Shown here piece after piece: positions 49,514-61,640 of a DNA stretch of 64,000 nt. Location: the NCBI GenBank assembly GCA_023213395.1, contig CM041465.1, positions 110,367,741 to 110,431,740 on the forward strand. The letters run 5' to 3'. This DNA is from Cycas panzhihuaensis. Its lineage: Eukaryota > Cycadophyta. Each line of letters starts with the position of its first letter. The first letter of the stretch is position 1. A program made the position numbers and the translations under genes. The notes below the pieces were generated by a model. The model did not search any database. It was not told where the DNA came from and was given only the letters and a program-made list of their open reading frames with translations.

Positions 49514-51179
49514 TGTTTCCCAGCTAGTGGGAATGGACTCGGGACGCATCGACACAGGTTTGTGCAGGTATATGTTCTTACTTTTCTTACTTATGGTTGC
49601 TAAGGGAATTTAGAATAGCTTGATTGACATGTGCCTGCCTACATGCATTTGTTTGATTGCATGTTCATAATGCATGTGCCTAACGGCACCTCTTAGCCTA
49701 TGACGACTCACGGTGAGGGGCATCCATAGCGGATCGACACCCCTTATGGCGTCTGACCACTCACGATGTCTCCATGGTCTTCGGGATGCTTTTGCCGGCT
49801 TGTTTATTCGTGTTACCACGTCGCTTATGTTGCAAACCCTTCCTAAGCTGGTTTGACCCTTAGTTAGGGCTCTTTGCACCATTTTGAGTACTTGCCTTGC
49901 TGAGCCTTCCCAGGTTGATGTATTTGGGCTTAGCCCTGTTCTTACCCTAAAAACGATTTTTATGACTTTCATGTTGCATTTTCTTCTTTTTTTTGAGTTT
50001 GGTGATGCTGGTGGTAAACTAAGCGATGCAGTTTTGCGGTGATCTGCGAAGTTTCTTGTGATACGACTATTCAAAATTAAAAGAAACCACGCGATGGCGC
50101 GCATTTTCGCGGGCGTCGGCGTGGCTCAACAGTTGGGCGCCCCAAGGCCCCAGCGTTCACTTGCTATGCCAAGGCATAAAGCCTTTTTCTTACTCATTTG
50201 CTTCATTCTTCACTTCATTTTCAAGTTCTCTGAGCAACTTCTCCACAAAGAGACAAGGCAAAGAAGCGGTGAACAAGAGAACTTCTTCTCTGATGGGGCC
50301 GGAGGTGAAGTGGGCCATTATCATTTGGAGTTGTAGGGCCATTCTTTGCCCCCTCACAGACTCCATTGCAAGCACCACTCCTCTCCACAAATACCTAAAG
50401 CTTCAAGAGGTTTTCTTCACCAAAAGACCACTTCAAAGACCCATCTTCAAGCTCTCCACTTGCATGAAGCTCTACTCTTCTACTCTCTTGCAAAGGACAT
50501 TCAACACCACCTCTTAGACATTGCTTGTTTGCTCCTCCAAGTGGCCAAGCACCTACATCACTTATTCTTCACTATTCAAGGTATTTATTGTCTCTTGTTG
50601 GTGCTTTTGCTTGTTTTCTTCATTGTTTTGCTTGCAAATTCTTTCCTCCCTTTTGCATGCACTTCCTTTGAGTTTCTCTTGGTAGTTTGATGCAAGTAAT
50701 CTTAGTAGTTGTGGCTTACTAGAGTCTGCCCTAGGTTAGGCACATTTTCTTGTATTCCTTGAAACCCATCCTCTTCCTCTTAGCTTCTTCTTCCACAATT
50801 TCCTAAGCTAATGGCATAAAGGGTTTTCACGAGGATTTGAGGAGATAGGCGGGGTTCCATCCCCATTACAGTCCTTCTCCCCAAGGGTTCCGTCCCTTAT
50901 CCTCTCTCCCTTTAGCACCGCGCCTTCTTAGGAAGCAGAGCTAGGAAGCCTTGGAGAGTTGGGTTGAGTTTCCCTCTTGGTGTAGGAAATTTGTTACTAC
51001 ATGACTCATCTTGTTGCATGCTAGCTTTGTTTTCCCTATACCTGTGGAGACCTCTAGGTGGGTGAGTTAGCCATCCAGAGGCTACACTCAATCCCATTTA
51101 GTGCGTTTATGGTATCTGACGGTCCACATATTTATCGTGACCTTGTTTCATTTTCGCTATATGTTGGTGCTTAACTACA
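49514..51179 (+). repeat. 5' LTR of element B
   Basis: A 1666-bp direct repeat of 56693-58378. The two copies are closely similar over their whole length but differ by small clustered indels and substitutions. A minus-strand ORF at 49610-50104 recurs in the other copy only because the LTR is duplicated. Confidence 0.9.
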
Positions 51180-52239
51180 TTTTTCTAGCTTAGTTGATTT
51201 CATTTTCGTGTATACATATATATCTTGTCGTGCCAGTAGCCTCTCTCCAGGAGGAGAGCATTCTTTCTATTTATGCTGTGAGGGTCGCTTAAGAGGAGTG
51301 GTAGCGAGATCAACTTGGATTCTTGGGTCGGCTCTCGCACGGTATTCTTCCCCCTTCTTATTTTGAGCTTCACTTTCCGTTCTTTTAGTTTATTTAGTCC
51401 TTGCATGCTCTCGGGGAGGTAAGTGAACCCCCTTCATTGTCTTCGATCGGCGTTGCATGCGGAGGACGGAGGAGGAGGCCTGAGGAGGGAACTGCGTTTC
51501 TACTCGAGCAGTATCCAGGTATTTTCCACGTATCTCTCGTATTTCCTTTATGCTTTTCTATCTCTTTGCATTTACTTTGATAGGTAAAGGAACATAAAAG
51601 AAGAAGGAAAAATAACTGTTTATTTTACATTTGCTTTCTCGTATTACTTTGTTACATTGCACAACATAGTAGTGTACGTCCCATTTACCTATACCCCTTA
51701 GCCACACTTACCCCTTACTCCGTGACACGTTTGGTTGATTGCCCCCCTCTCGTCGCCTTCTCATTGCCTTGAGAAGGCTGCGGCGTCGAGGTTCTTTTCC
51801 CCTTCCGGCCATCCAGAAGGTAGGAAGGCCTCGACTTGCGGCTACAGGAAGCAACCGGGCACCTTGCGATCCGTGCAGCGCTCGGCCGCGGGCGTCTGCG
51901 GTATGATCCTCGCTAGTTAGCACCTTAGCATATTGTTTCTATGCCCTTCCCGGCGTTGGATCATTGCCCGCGGAGGCGTTTCCTTGGCGACCATCTGGGG
52001 CGCGATAAGGGAGCTAGATCCGCTTCCCTTCGTGTTGGTGCTCTTGCCTTTAGGTAGTTTCGCATTACGTGTTTTGAGTTGGGCAACCCCAGCGTGTTTG
52101 CGATGCTTTCCTTTCTTTTCCTTTTCGCTTTTCTAACAACGCTCGCGGGCGTTGCATGCGACGTTCTCGCTTGCGGGGTTTCGCCATTGTTAGAAGACCA
52201 ATCGTCGCGTTCATTCCATCGTCGAACCCCGATTCAAGA
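51180..52239 (+). other. Element B leader
   Basis: No clear primer-binding site follows the LTR. A hairpin CCTCTCTCCAGGAGGAGAGC at 51240-51259 is placed like those of A and C. 51770-52200 is the reverse complement of the A leader (3000-2590). Short ORFs here are not conserved in frame with A. Confidence 0.6.
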
Positions 52240-54770
52240 ATGGAAGGTTACCGTCCGATTGGGCCTACCATGCCATGACTTGGGAACTCAAGAGTTCCCT
52301 TCGTCGGATCCGGAATCCACCGTGAGGCGAGGATTCCATCTATTACCCGGATGACCATTTCCACCGAAGACTTTGAGCCTTGGCTCATGCGTGGAAGATC
52401 AGGCCACTCGTGAGACCGCCACCCCTTTGGCGAGCCTTACGAGGCGCCTGAGGATCCCCTACTTCGAAGTCCCCGACCTCGTATGGCTATGAGGATACCC
52501 CTCCATGGCAGCGGTCGAGGTGCTTTCAGCAGTACTTCGGCGGTTCGCGCCATCCACCTCTAGATGGTTTACGAAAATGCTACGCATAGCGTGGCGTCTT
52601 CCTCATCCATGCCCACGTCATCTCGACGATTGATGCTTCGCGCGCACACACGTCCTATCTGGTGTCTACCCGACTCTAAGGCGAGTGTTGCGCTGCCCTA
52701 GTCGTGGTCCCACTCCTTGGGACAGCTCACGGCGTGTCCGTTCCCCAACTCGGGGTTAGTATGCCTTGCTCAAACCAAGCGCGTGCCACCACCGAGCGCG
52801 CGCGCGTTCCTAGTAGGCCTCGAGGCCCTACTAGCGCCCGCCGCTAGCCATGTAGGACCCACTCCTCGTCGTCGAACCCGGTTGGTGGTCCTTCTCTTTC
52901 GTGCCCCGGGCTACGTCACAACCTTGGGGGCGGGGCAGGAAACCATCTCCCTCATGGAGTGGACGTTGCACCCATATGGGGTCGCGCCACCTACGGGTGG
53001 CCCATATGGGCAAAACCGATCCCTCACCCTCTGTTTAGGCGTCGGTAGCGACTCCTGCTGCTGCGTCGGCCTGAGGAGCGCCTCCTTTCCGAGAACATCT
53101 GTCATGAGACCCCCTTCCCACAAGGGGTGTTTCCTCAAGGAGGATGGGACCGACACCCCATCCATTCCTTTCTTGGGTTGTCGATCCGTTAGCCCACGTT
53201 GGGACACGTCCCTTCATGGATTATAGGTCGACACCTTTATGCGCGTCGAGGCGCTAAGGACTAACTTGCGCCTCATCCTCCACAAGTCCCCAAATTTGAT
53301 GGGACTTCGTCGCAAGACCCAAGCGAACATGTGCGTGACTTTTCCATGGCGTGCATCGACTATTGGGCCTACGACCATATCTTGATGAAGCTCTTCCCGC
53401 GGTCCTTGCAGGCGGCGCCTCAAGTGGTTCTACCGCCTTCACGCCCATTCGATTTCCTCGTTCCGGTAGTGGGCGAGTTCGTCAACTACTTTGGCGTGGC
53501 CCGTCCATTCGAAAGCGGAATGAAGGCGCTCGTCGCTCAAACAAGGTCACGATGAGATGAATCGTGACTTTGTGCGATCTTTCACGATCTTCTTCACTCC
53601 ACCAAGGCCACATTGCACGAGGAGTTGAAGAGGGATCTTTGTCAATGCACCGCCCGAAATGCATGTGGAAGTCCTCAAGATGGGGCAACCACGTGTGACT
53701 CCGCGATTTCGAGGTGTTTGATGTTGGAGGCCATTGAGATCGGTGGACTCAAGAAACCTCCCAAGCCCTCACAGCGTCATGAGGCGCCTCCCGATGAAGG
53801 AAGCCGAACCTTCGCAGCCGCTAGGCCCACCTCTCACCCGTGAGAGGACCCTAGATCCTCTTACCTCCGCTATTCGCTCATTTGAGCGAGCGATGAGGAG
53901 CTAAAACTCCAACCTCCTTCGTCACCTACCTCCCATAGACTGCTCAAAGAACTTCGTGCGATGCCCCCCAAAGGGGGTAACACCCAGTCTTCTCAAGCAA
54001 GGAGGACCGATCCTCCCCTTGAGAAGAGTTGGTGTTCCATCCACGGGGAGTGTTTCCACGACGATTTGCGTTGCTGGGCACGGCACACGCTGACGCCCGC
54101 CGCCGATTCGTCCCCTAAGCAGCATCGAGACCTAACCTCGATCAGCCTGTTCATAGAGACCCGTTCCCCAAACATGGGGAACGCGGTCGTGATGTCTAGC
54201 AAAGGAACGACCGGAATCGGGATAGATCTCCCGATCCTCGCCCTTCGCATGGTAGAGGGAAGGGTGTGCGAAGGTCACCTTCCCTTGGCGCCCCACGGCC
54301 TTGTGCTCCATCACCTTCGCGGTCCCGCTATAAGGGAAAGAAGGTTGTCCAATTGCTTGAGACCACTCCGTTATATGCCTTAACCCGGTCCCAAGCTGCT
54401 AAAGAGGCAGTCGGTGCCTCTTCATCCACATCTTACCTTGATTCTCTTCCGGAAGCCGTTCCTCCGGAGGTTCCTGCGCTTCCCAAGACTATTCCCGTCC
54501 GCCCCGGTCGATTCGACTTTAGCAGCGCCCTTACCCGACCCACAGGGAAGGGTAAGCCCCTTGCTACCGTTGCCGAGCTCTACACCGCCGCCAGAATGTC
54601 CTTGATGGACATCTTGAGAAGCCGCCACGAGCAACGTGCTCTTCTTCTTGAAGCTCTTGGCCAACAAGGCGCTTCCATCCATGCGATAGGTGCTACCTCC
54701 ATGGGCCACCTATCATCTCATTTGATCCTAGAGATCTCCCATCTCCCAAAGAAGCGAGAAGCTTTTGCAT
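52240..54770 (+). pseudogene. gag: Element B gag (frameshifted)
   Basis: A proposed start is ATG at about 52241 (MEGYRP), matching the EGYQSDWAYY segment of A. The gag core at 53240-53560 shows SSQDPSEHVRDFSMACIDYW, AYDHILMKLFPRSLQ and FVNYFGVARPFESGMKAL. Further on are LKKPPKPSQRHEAPP (53750), PPKGGNTQSSQARRTDPPLE (53965) and the zinc-knuckle-like CSIHGECFHDDLRC (about 54030-54075). KGKKVVQLLETTPLYALTRS and RPGRFDFSSALTRPTGKGKP follow, then ARMSLMDILRSRHEQRALLL (54595). Frame changes near 53210, 53430, 53560 and 54260 break it, but the last 187 codons (54266-54829) are open. It encodes the capsid precursor of the element. Confidence 0.85.
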
Positions 54771-55275
54771 TACCCGTCATTACCATTGACACTCCTCGAT
54801 TGTATCGTAAAGAGGACCATTGTAGATAATGGCTCCTCGGTTAATGCTATGCTCACAGCGTATGCTCAAGGAGCTAGGCATAGTAGCTCTTGAGTCCGTC
54901 CCTTGAAATGCCAAGGGTATGCTGGGTCTGAGAAGTCCCCTTTAGGGACAGTCTCCCTTTCCCTCACCTTAGCAGGGAAAACTGCAGCCGGGTTCTTTGT
55001 ACTCAATGTTGATGTAGAGTACAACCTCTTGTTGGGCCGACCATGGCTCGACCAGATGGGAGCAATCTGCTCCACACAATGGGGGCAACTTAAATTTGTC
55101 CATGAAGGACAAGTTAAAGTTATCGCCCGCGAGCCTATGCCGTCTCACACCTCCCATCCAGCCTGCCAGGCTGTTTTCGATGAAGATAGCGATCCTGAGG
55201 AGGTTACTCCTTATGTGGGACCTTTGTTTCAGGAGATCGACCTTCATCGGTCCGAGCCCTATGCCATGTCATGAG
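54771..55275 (+). pseudogene. Element B retropepsin-type protease
   Basis: After a frameshift near 54815 the frame reads TIVDNGSSVNAMLTAYAQGA, the catalytic Asp loop in the D-x-G-S form used by this lineage. After another shift (open 54903-55274) it reads SEKSPLGTVSLSLTLAGKTA, VDVEYNLLLGRPWLDQMGAI and GQLKFVHEGQVKVI. YNLLLGRPWL is the diagnostic C-terminal motif of plant Ty3/gypsy proteases. In a full element RT would follow the acidic SDPEEVTPYVGPLFQEI stretch; here it does not. Confidence 0.85.
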
Positions 55276-56692
55276 CCAAACCTAGTTAGGTTTGCCCCTA
55301 TTGGCGTAGGTGGTTACGGTTACTTAGCCGCCATGGGTGATTCTGATTCGGATAGCGAGGGTTATGGGCCCTCTCCTCGACGTGTCACCCTGGTTTCACG
55401 AGCACTTAGGGGAATATCTCAGTCAGATATTCCCGCTCTTCCTTATTCTACAGTGGCTCCCGAGCCACTGGTCCTAAACCAGCCATCTATTTTACCTCCT
55501 TGACCTCCCCGAGCAGTTTCACGTAGGCGCCCATGTCGACGAGCCACTCGTAGAGGTACTTCTTCTTCACGCTCTAGATCCTTACCTCGGACTAGAGCCA
55601 CTCTTACTCAGATGCAACCTTGCCACGCGGTCCACCGTGTGCCAAGTCCGTTGCACTCATCTGGTTCCGACCATAGCAAGTTTACTAGTAGGCTTAGCGA
55701 CACTAGGCCTACTCTTCATTACCTATCTCCTACCCTACGTGTGGCTACCCCTACCTTTATGGGGTCTAGGCACACCTCTTCCTCTCCTCGTGCTCCGAAA
55801 CGAGCCTAAACTACCATCTCAAATTGTTCTCATTCTTCCCAACCATGGGTTGAATGGCAATTTAAGATGGATCCTTTCAAACGAGCCTAAACTACCATTT
55901 TGAATTGTCCCCATTCTTCCCAACCACGGGTTGAATGGCAATTTAAGATGGATCCTTGTTTCTTCTTCCAGTTCCTCCGCGAACCCGCTGCCTCGGCGCT
56001 CTTGGGAACCTTTGTCCTCCTACTTGGGCATCCCCCAACTGGGACGACGCTATGGAGTATCGCTACTCCTCCTTCCGTGCTTGTCGTTTCCTTCGCATAT
56101 TCCGCTATGCTCCCCTGTGGACGTGCATGTCGCCCTATCTTCTAACCTCACACCTCTCGATTACCTCTACTTACGGTGGATGTGTGTGCTCCTGTTAGAC
56201 ATATGGCCATACACGGAAGGAAACGCATGCATCTACATATTTACAAAATCTACATATCCAGCATATCCCGAGACACCTCAATGCTGAGGCCGACGACCTC
56301 GTCCACCTCATCCTTGAGCGTCGCCTCCCTCTTCTAGACGGCGCCTCGAGACTTGCTCGGCCACCGTGCCCAAGTTTTCGGTTGTTATCAGTTAGCTGTA
56401 CTTATTTTACTTTGCTGGATGCCTCTCACTTCACGTTGCGCTTGACAGCGGGCGTCCCCTTTCACTTGCTTATTCCAGTTGCAGGTCGATGCCTAGACGA
56501 CGCGTAGGCAGCCCCTATGTTGTCCTCGTCTCTGTCTCCCTTGTCCACGCGTTCCGCCACGACACTTGCCTACGCCCTTGGATCACGTGCTGCTCTTATA
56601 TATATATATGCATGTGCTACTCATGTTTCTTGATTGTCAGCATTCGCCATCACATTACGCTTCCGAGCAGTGAGGCTCACGCCATAAGGCGA
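55276..56692 (+). other. Element B region after protease: pol deletion, spacer, RNase H tail, 3' untranslated
   Basis: No RT, RNase H or integrase motif can be found in any plus frame from 55276 to 55840. 55850-56230 matches, in reverse complement, the spacer between integrase and second RNase H in element C (62340-61960). A duplicated GAGCCTAAACTACCAT...GGGTTGAATGG unit occurs twice (55802 and 55884). At about 56270-56310 HLNAEADDLVHLI is the last motif of the second RNase H. Next comes a 3' untranslated stretch matching C at 61150-60980 (CCTATGTTGTC, CCACGCGTTC, CACGACAC). Confidence 0.7.
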
Positions 56693-58378
56693 TGTTTCCC
56701 GCTAGTGGGAATGGACTCGGACGCATCGACCTGAGTTTGTGCAGGTATATGTTCTTACTTTTCTTACTTATGGTTGCTAAGGGAATTTAGAATAGCTTGA
56801 TTGACATGTGCCTGCCTACATGCATTTGTTTGATTGCCTGTTCATAATGCATGTGCCTAACGGCACCTCTTAGCCTATGACGACTCACAGTGAGGGCATC
56901 CATAGCGGATCGACACCGTATGGCGTCTGACCACTCACGATGTCTCCATGGTCTTTCGGGATGCTTTTGCGCTTGTTTATTCGTGTTACCACGTCGCTTA
57001 TGTTGCAAACCCTTCCTAAGCTGGTTTGACCCTTAGTTAGGCTCTTTGCACCATTTGAGTACTTGCCCACCGCTGAGCCTTCCCCGCTTGATGTATTTCG
57101 TGCTTAGCCCTGTTCTTACCCTAAAAGCGATTTTTATGACTTTCATGTTGCATTTTCTTCTCTTTTTGAGTTTCGAATGGCATCACAGTAAACTAAGCTG
57201 CATCGCTGGATTTGCTGCAGATCTGTGAAGTTTGCCGCGGTACGACTATTTAAAATTAAAAAAAAGAAACCACGCGATGCTGGCCGATTTTTTCGCGAGT
57301 GCAGCGTGGCTCGAGCGCTGGAGGCGCCCCAAGGCCCCCAACGTTCACTTGCTATGCCCAAGGCATAAAAGCCTTTTTCTTACTCATTTGCTTCATTCTT
57401 CACTTCATTTTTCAAGTTCTCTAGAGCAACTTCTCCACAAAGAGACAAGGCAAAGAAACAGTGAACAAGAGAACTTTTTCTACAGCAGTGGGACAGAGGT
57501 GAAGTGGGCCATTATCAGCCAGAGTTGCAGGCCATTCACGCCCCTCACGAGTGCATTGCAAGCACCACTCCTCTCCACAAATACCTAAAGCTTCAAGAGG
57601 TTTTCTTCACCAAAAGATCACTTCAAAGACCCATCTTCAAGCTCTCCACTTGCATGAAGCTCTACTCTTCTACTCTCTTGCAAAGGACATTCAACACCAC
57701 CTCTTAGACATTGCTTGGGCTGCTCCTCCAAGTGGCCAAGCACCTACATGCACTTATTCTTCACTATTCAAGGTATTTATTGTCTCTTGTTGGTGTTTTT
57801 GCTTGTTTTCTTCATTGTTTTGCTTGCAAATTCTTTCCTCCCTTTGCATACACTTCCTTTGAGTTTCTCTTGGCCGTTTGATGCAAGTAATCTTAGTAGT
57901 TGTGGCTTACTAGAGTGCCGCCTAGGTTAGGCACATTTTCTTGTATTCCTTGAAACCCATCCTCTTCCTCTTAGCTTCTTCTTCCACCATTTCCTAAGCT
58001 AGCCAAGATAAAGGGTTTTCACGAGGATTTGAGGGAGATAGGCGGGTTCCGTCCCCCATTGCCGCCCTTCTCCCCAAGGGTTCCGTCCCTTATCCTCTCT
58101 CCCTTTAGCACCCGCGCCTTCTTAGGAAACGAGCTAGGAAGCCTTGGAGAGTTGGGTTGAGTTTCCCCTCTTGGTGTAGGAAATTTGTTACTACATGACT
58201 CATCTTGTTGCATGCTAGCAATCGCTTTCCTATACCGTGGAGACCTCTCGTGGGTGAGTTAGCCATCTCGAGGCTACACTCAATCCCATTTGGTGCGTTT
58301 ATGGTATACTGACGGTCCGCATATTTATCACGCTACCTTGTTTCATTTTCGCTATATATTGGTCTTTTGACGCTACAC
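56693..58378 (+). repeat. 3' LTR of element B
   Basis: A 1686-bp copy of 49514-51179. The end is placed at CTACA (58374-58378), after which sequence changes abruptly to the minus-strand leader of element C. No polypurine tract is evident before it (GCCATAAGGCGA). Confidence 0.88.
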
Positions 58379-59262
58379 GGATAACCACCGACCGATAGGC
58401 GCGGGAGAGATGGTGACGAAAGCAGAGGAAGTGGAACCTACAAGGCAAGCAACTACCACGCAGAGTGCCCTGCGCACGGAGTGCGAGTTCTGGATCCGCA
58501 ATGGAGTATGGCTACTCTTGGGTGACCCTTCACCGCCTTGAGCGAAGGGCTAAGATACGTGGACGAACCGGGTTGACCTGGGAGTAGGCCCCTCCCACCC
58601 TTGGGTGGCCAGAAGGGAGAGAGAAAGAACCTAACAAGGATAGGCCAAGAACAATCCTATGCAATCTAACCGGGTATACGAGCGATGCGGGAAGCAAGGC
58701 GCTCGCGCGGTTAAGGAAGAGGGAGGAAGGGTAAGGGGGAAGAAGACTCCTACAACCTTTCCTACGAATAACAAAAGTACATGCAACAAGGCAAACAAAT
58801 CACAAACCAATACGAAAAAAGGCAATTTTCCCTTTTAATCTTTCGATGTTCTAATTACTAGGAAAAGAATAAAAGAAGGAAAAAAGACCAGGGGTGCGAA
58901 GGGGAACAAAGCGTGCACCTGGGCCGAAGGCGTGAGAGATGGCGTAGCCTTCAGGAAGAGCACCCAACCACTCCGCGCAGCGGATGTGAAATGTAGCGAA
59001 GCTTAAAAGGGGCTTCCTTACCTTCCCCAGGAAAAGTAAATGCGATACCGAAGGAAGGAAAGAAACGCTAACTAGCAAATGAGATAGCATAAAATATGAC
59101 ACATGCAAGGGACGCTTACCGGTGGAAGGGGGCAACGGGCAACGTTCTCCGTGGCCCGAGTACCGTGAATAACAAAGGTCTCCCTCTTGCCGAAGGGAGA
59201 ACACCTATATGCAACACAAAGATCTAGCAATATATGTCTAACAACATAAACGAGAGTCTAAA
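58379..59262 (-). other. Leader fragment downstream of the element C LTR
   Basis: Matches leaders of A and B in part (58440-58640 against 2861-3000). It carries the hairpin TCTCCCTCTTGCCGAAGGGAGA written outward at 59179-59200, about 63 nt after the LTR. Gag should follow at lower coordinates but is cut off at 58379 by element B. Confidence 0.6.
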
Positions 59263-60945
59263 TGTACATGCATCAGTGTTAGTCCAATAAGGAAAATACC
59301 AAAGAAGAACGATCTAAATGAAAGGAAACAACAAGGTAAGCCTCGAGTGGCCTACCGCCCGCAAATGGTGCCCAAACCTCTCCCCAAGAGCCACGGGCGT
59401 GAGGAGAAAGTCAAGACTCAAGGCCGGAAAAGCCGCAAGAAGGGGCAAGAAAGACCCAAAGACACCCACGGGAACCGGATGCTACGGGGAGCAAACCTGC
59501 AACCGGGAGCAAAGGTGGAGAAGAACCCGCGGTTGGGGCCTATGGATGGCACCCAAACTCGAATAAAGGGTCCCAAATCACCGCAACTTGTGACAAATAC
59601 CGGTTTGGGCAACCAAGGGGAGCCTTCAACCCTTGTTTGCAAGCCAAGAGTAGCACGGGCGAGAGGGAGGCTTTGAGGGCTTTGAGCCGCTTAGGGAGCG
59701 TGGCGGTGGTGCGGAATCCACCCGGCTCCTCTCCAAAGCCTATGCAACCCTCAACGCCACGCTTTGGACAAAGAAACGCAGTAAGAAGCAGAGGGAGAGT
59801 GGTACAGTGGAGCCCGAAGGGGAGTGACACCAACTCTCAAGCAACAAATGAGAACAAATAAGCTGAAGTGTAAATATCACCAAAAACAAATACAAAGTGA
59901 AGAGTACCTGGAAAGGGAGGCAAGGGATTTGCCCCAGCCAAAAGACAGCGAAGAAGGGCTGGAACAAACAGCCCAGATCTGGAATAGAGCAGCCTAGGGG
60001 CCCTGCTATGGAGGTGGAACGGAAACACTGCAAACGGGAGCTCGTGGATCGCTGGGTAGAAAGCAGTGAAACCGCTTCAAAGGAGCCCTCCAAGGTGTTT
60101 GAGGGGTCGAGAGAATGTCTCACCAAGCCAAAGGAGAGTCACCAGTATGAAGAGTGCAGTCCAGTTGGCAGCAAAGAAACAATGAAGAGAGCAGAAAGCA
60201 GAGAGTGTTCCTCTTGAGAGTAAATCCAAAAGTGAGCCAAAAGATCCTTGAAAACGAGCCAAAAGATGTTTAAGTACTAAAGAAAACCCTAAAGTACGCG
60301 AATAGTACTACCGGGAGGGAGAAAAGGCGAACCACGTGGCGCTTCGCAATAAATGCTAAATTGCCACGGCCGGATTTTAAAAATAAATAGAGACAGATCA
60401 GCGGAAACTTTAGCGATTGGCGAATATTCCAAATGCAGATGCTGAAATTCGGCAGATCACAAGATCACGGCCAGACTGCCAAGATTACGGGCAGTATGCA
60501 CTGGAGACACAAATGGGGCCCGCCAACCGTCCAGTCGGGGCAAATGGCCGAAAAGGCTAAAGGACAACTAAAACACCCACCCGGAGCAAACAAGCCAAGA
60601 AACGGCCCACGGAGCGTAAATAGGCCCCCAAATGAGGTGGCAAGCTAACCAAGCGACGATGAGGCATCACACGGGGTGGAGGTGGCGCAAACCCCGTGGA
60701 TCCGGGAGAGAGGAGGCGGATCACGGGAAGTAATGCGGTCACCAAGGTGCCATACTCGCTAAGAGTGTGCCCCTGCTATAGTCGTCATAGGCTAAACATA
60801 GGTGTGGACGACGACCGTGCCGCCCACAAAGTCATACGCATGCAAATATGTAAGGCATAATCAAGACATAAAAGTGATGATAATGCTAGAGACATACCGC
60901 ACTTACTTGAGTCGGTGATTAGTATCCATTCCGAAGCCGGAAACA
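59263..60945 (-). repeat. LTR of element C
   Basis: 1683 bp. Read on the minus strand it starts TGTTTCCGG (60945) and ends TGTACA-type sequence (59263), aligned with the B LTRs over their length but clearly diverged (for example the CCTATGACGACT block near 60795). Length agrees with A (1702) and B (1666 and 1686). Confidence 0.75.
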
Positions 60946-61259
60946 TCGCCTATAGCAGAGCCTCGCCGCTAAGCCCGATGCGATGGCGAATCCGCAACAC
61001 AACACAAGAGCACATGTGTATATAGATATATCAATCAAGATCGATCAAGAGGGTAAGGGTGCCATGAGTGTCGTGGGCGAACGCGTGGATACGAAAGCGG
61101 TGGAGACAACATAGGGCCGCCTATGAGCCACCGAAACCGATCGGGAGAAAGAGACAGTAGGGGCCGCCCCACCACAACGAATGCAAAGGAGCATGCAGGA
61201 CCACATGGGGAACAAGTGGTGGGTACCATAGTTTTACCTCGTTAGCAACCCGATTCCGG

Positions 61260-61640
61260 AGGTGCGAGCGGATCGCTGGGTTGAGCGACCAACGGCCTGA
61301 GGCTTGGGCGACGGGAAGGCCAAGCAAGACTCAGGGACGGTCGCCAGGCGAGACAAAGGCCAAGGATGAGGCGAACAGGCTATCTCGCCGAGAGCCCGAG
61401 GGATATCCGGATATCAACAAGAGAAACGGGCCGTGAGGGATCCGCGCAGAAGCAAGAGTCCTCAAGTGAGGGCATCGCACCCGTGAGACCTGGGTGAGAT
61501 GAGACACCACAACTTGAGAGTCGCAGAGCAAAACAATGGGTCCGCGATGGAAACGAAGAGCATCGGTAAGGGCTTCGATGTACCGGTATACTCGGCTTCA
61601 TTGTTGGTAGCCTCGGAGGAAGATCCTGAGCGAGGAGATC
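61260..61640 (-). pseudogene. Element C second (archaeal-type) RNase H
   Basis: Signature ATNNEAEYTGTSKPLPML at about 61615-61560, then PIVLLCDSQVVVSHLTQVSR (about 61545-61490) with the conserved Asp of the GDSQLV motif, and SRRDSLFASSLA near 61375, equivalent to ADSLASLA at the C-terminus. Frameshifts lie between the blocks. It sits about 800 bp downstream of integrase, as in element D. Element B keeps only its final motif. Confidence 0.72.

Larger units (their letters stand above)
49514..58378 (+). mobile_element. Element B: gag-protease-only Tat-like LTR retrotransposon
   Basis: 8865 bp bounded by direct repeats 49514-51179 and 56693-58378, both starting TGTTTCC and ending in a CTACA-like sequence. 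Inside are leader, gag (52240-54770), retropepsin (54771-55275), a spacer, the C-terminal tail of a second RNase H (about 56270-56340) and a 3' untranslated region. RT, the first RNase H, integrase and most of the second RNase H are absent. The flanking 5-mers differ (GTGTC left, CGGAT right), so there is no target duplication. It is the same family as A and C. It looks like an internally deleted, non-autonomous derivative that may depend on full-length relatives. Confidence 0.85.

Noticed and set aside
49610-50104. 164-aa minus-strand ORF, similar to one at 56787-57070
   Set aside because: Conserved only because both lie in the duplicated LTRs of element B; broken by indels in the second copy and without domain features.
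59318-60262. Several overlapping ORFs on both strands near 59.3-60.3 kb
   Set aside because: They lie inside the element C LTR, overlap on both strands and have no recognisable domain; high GC reduces stop frequency.
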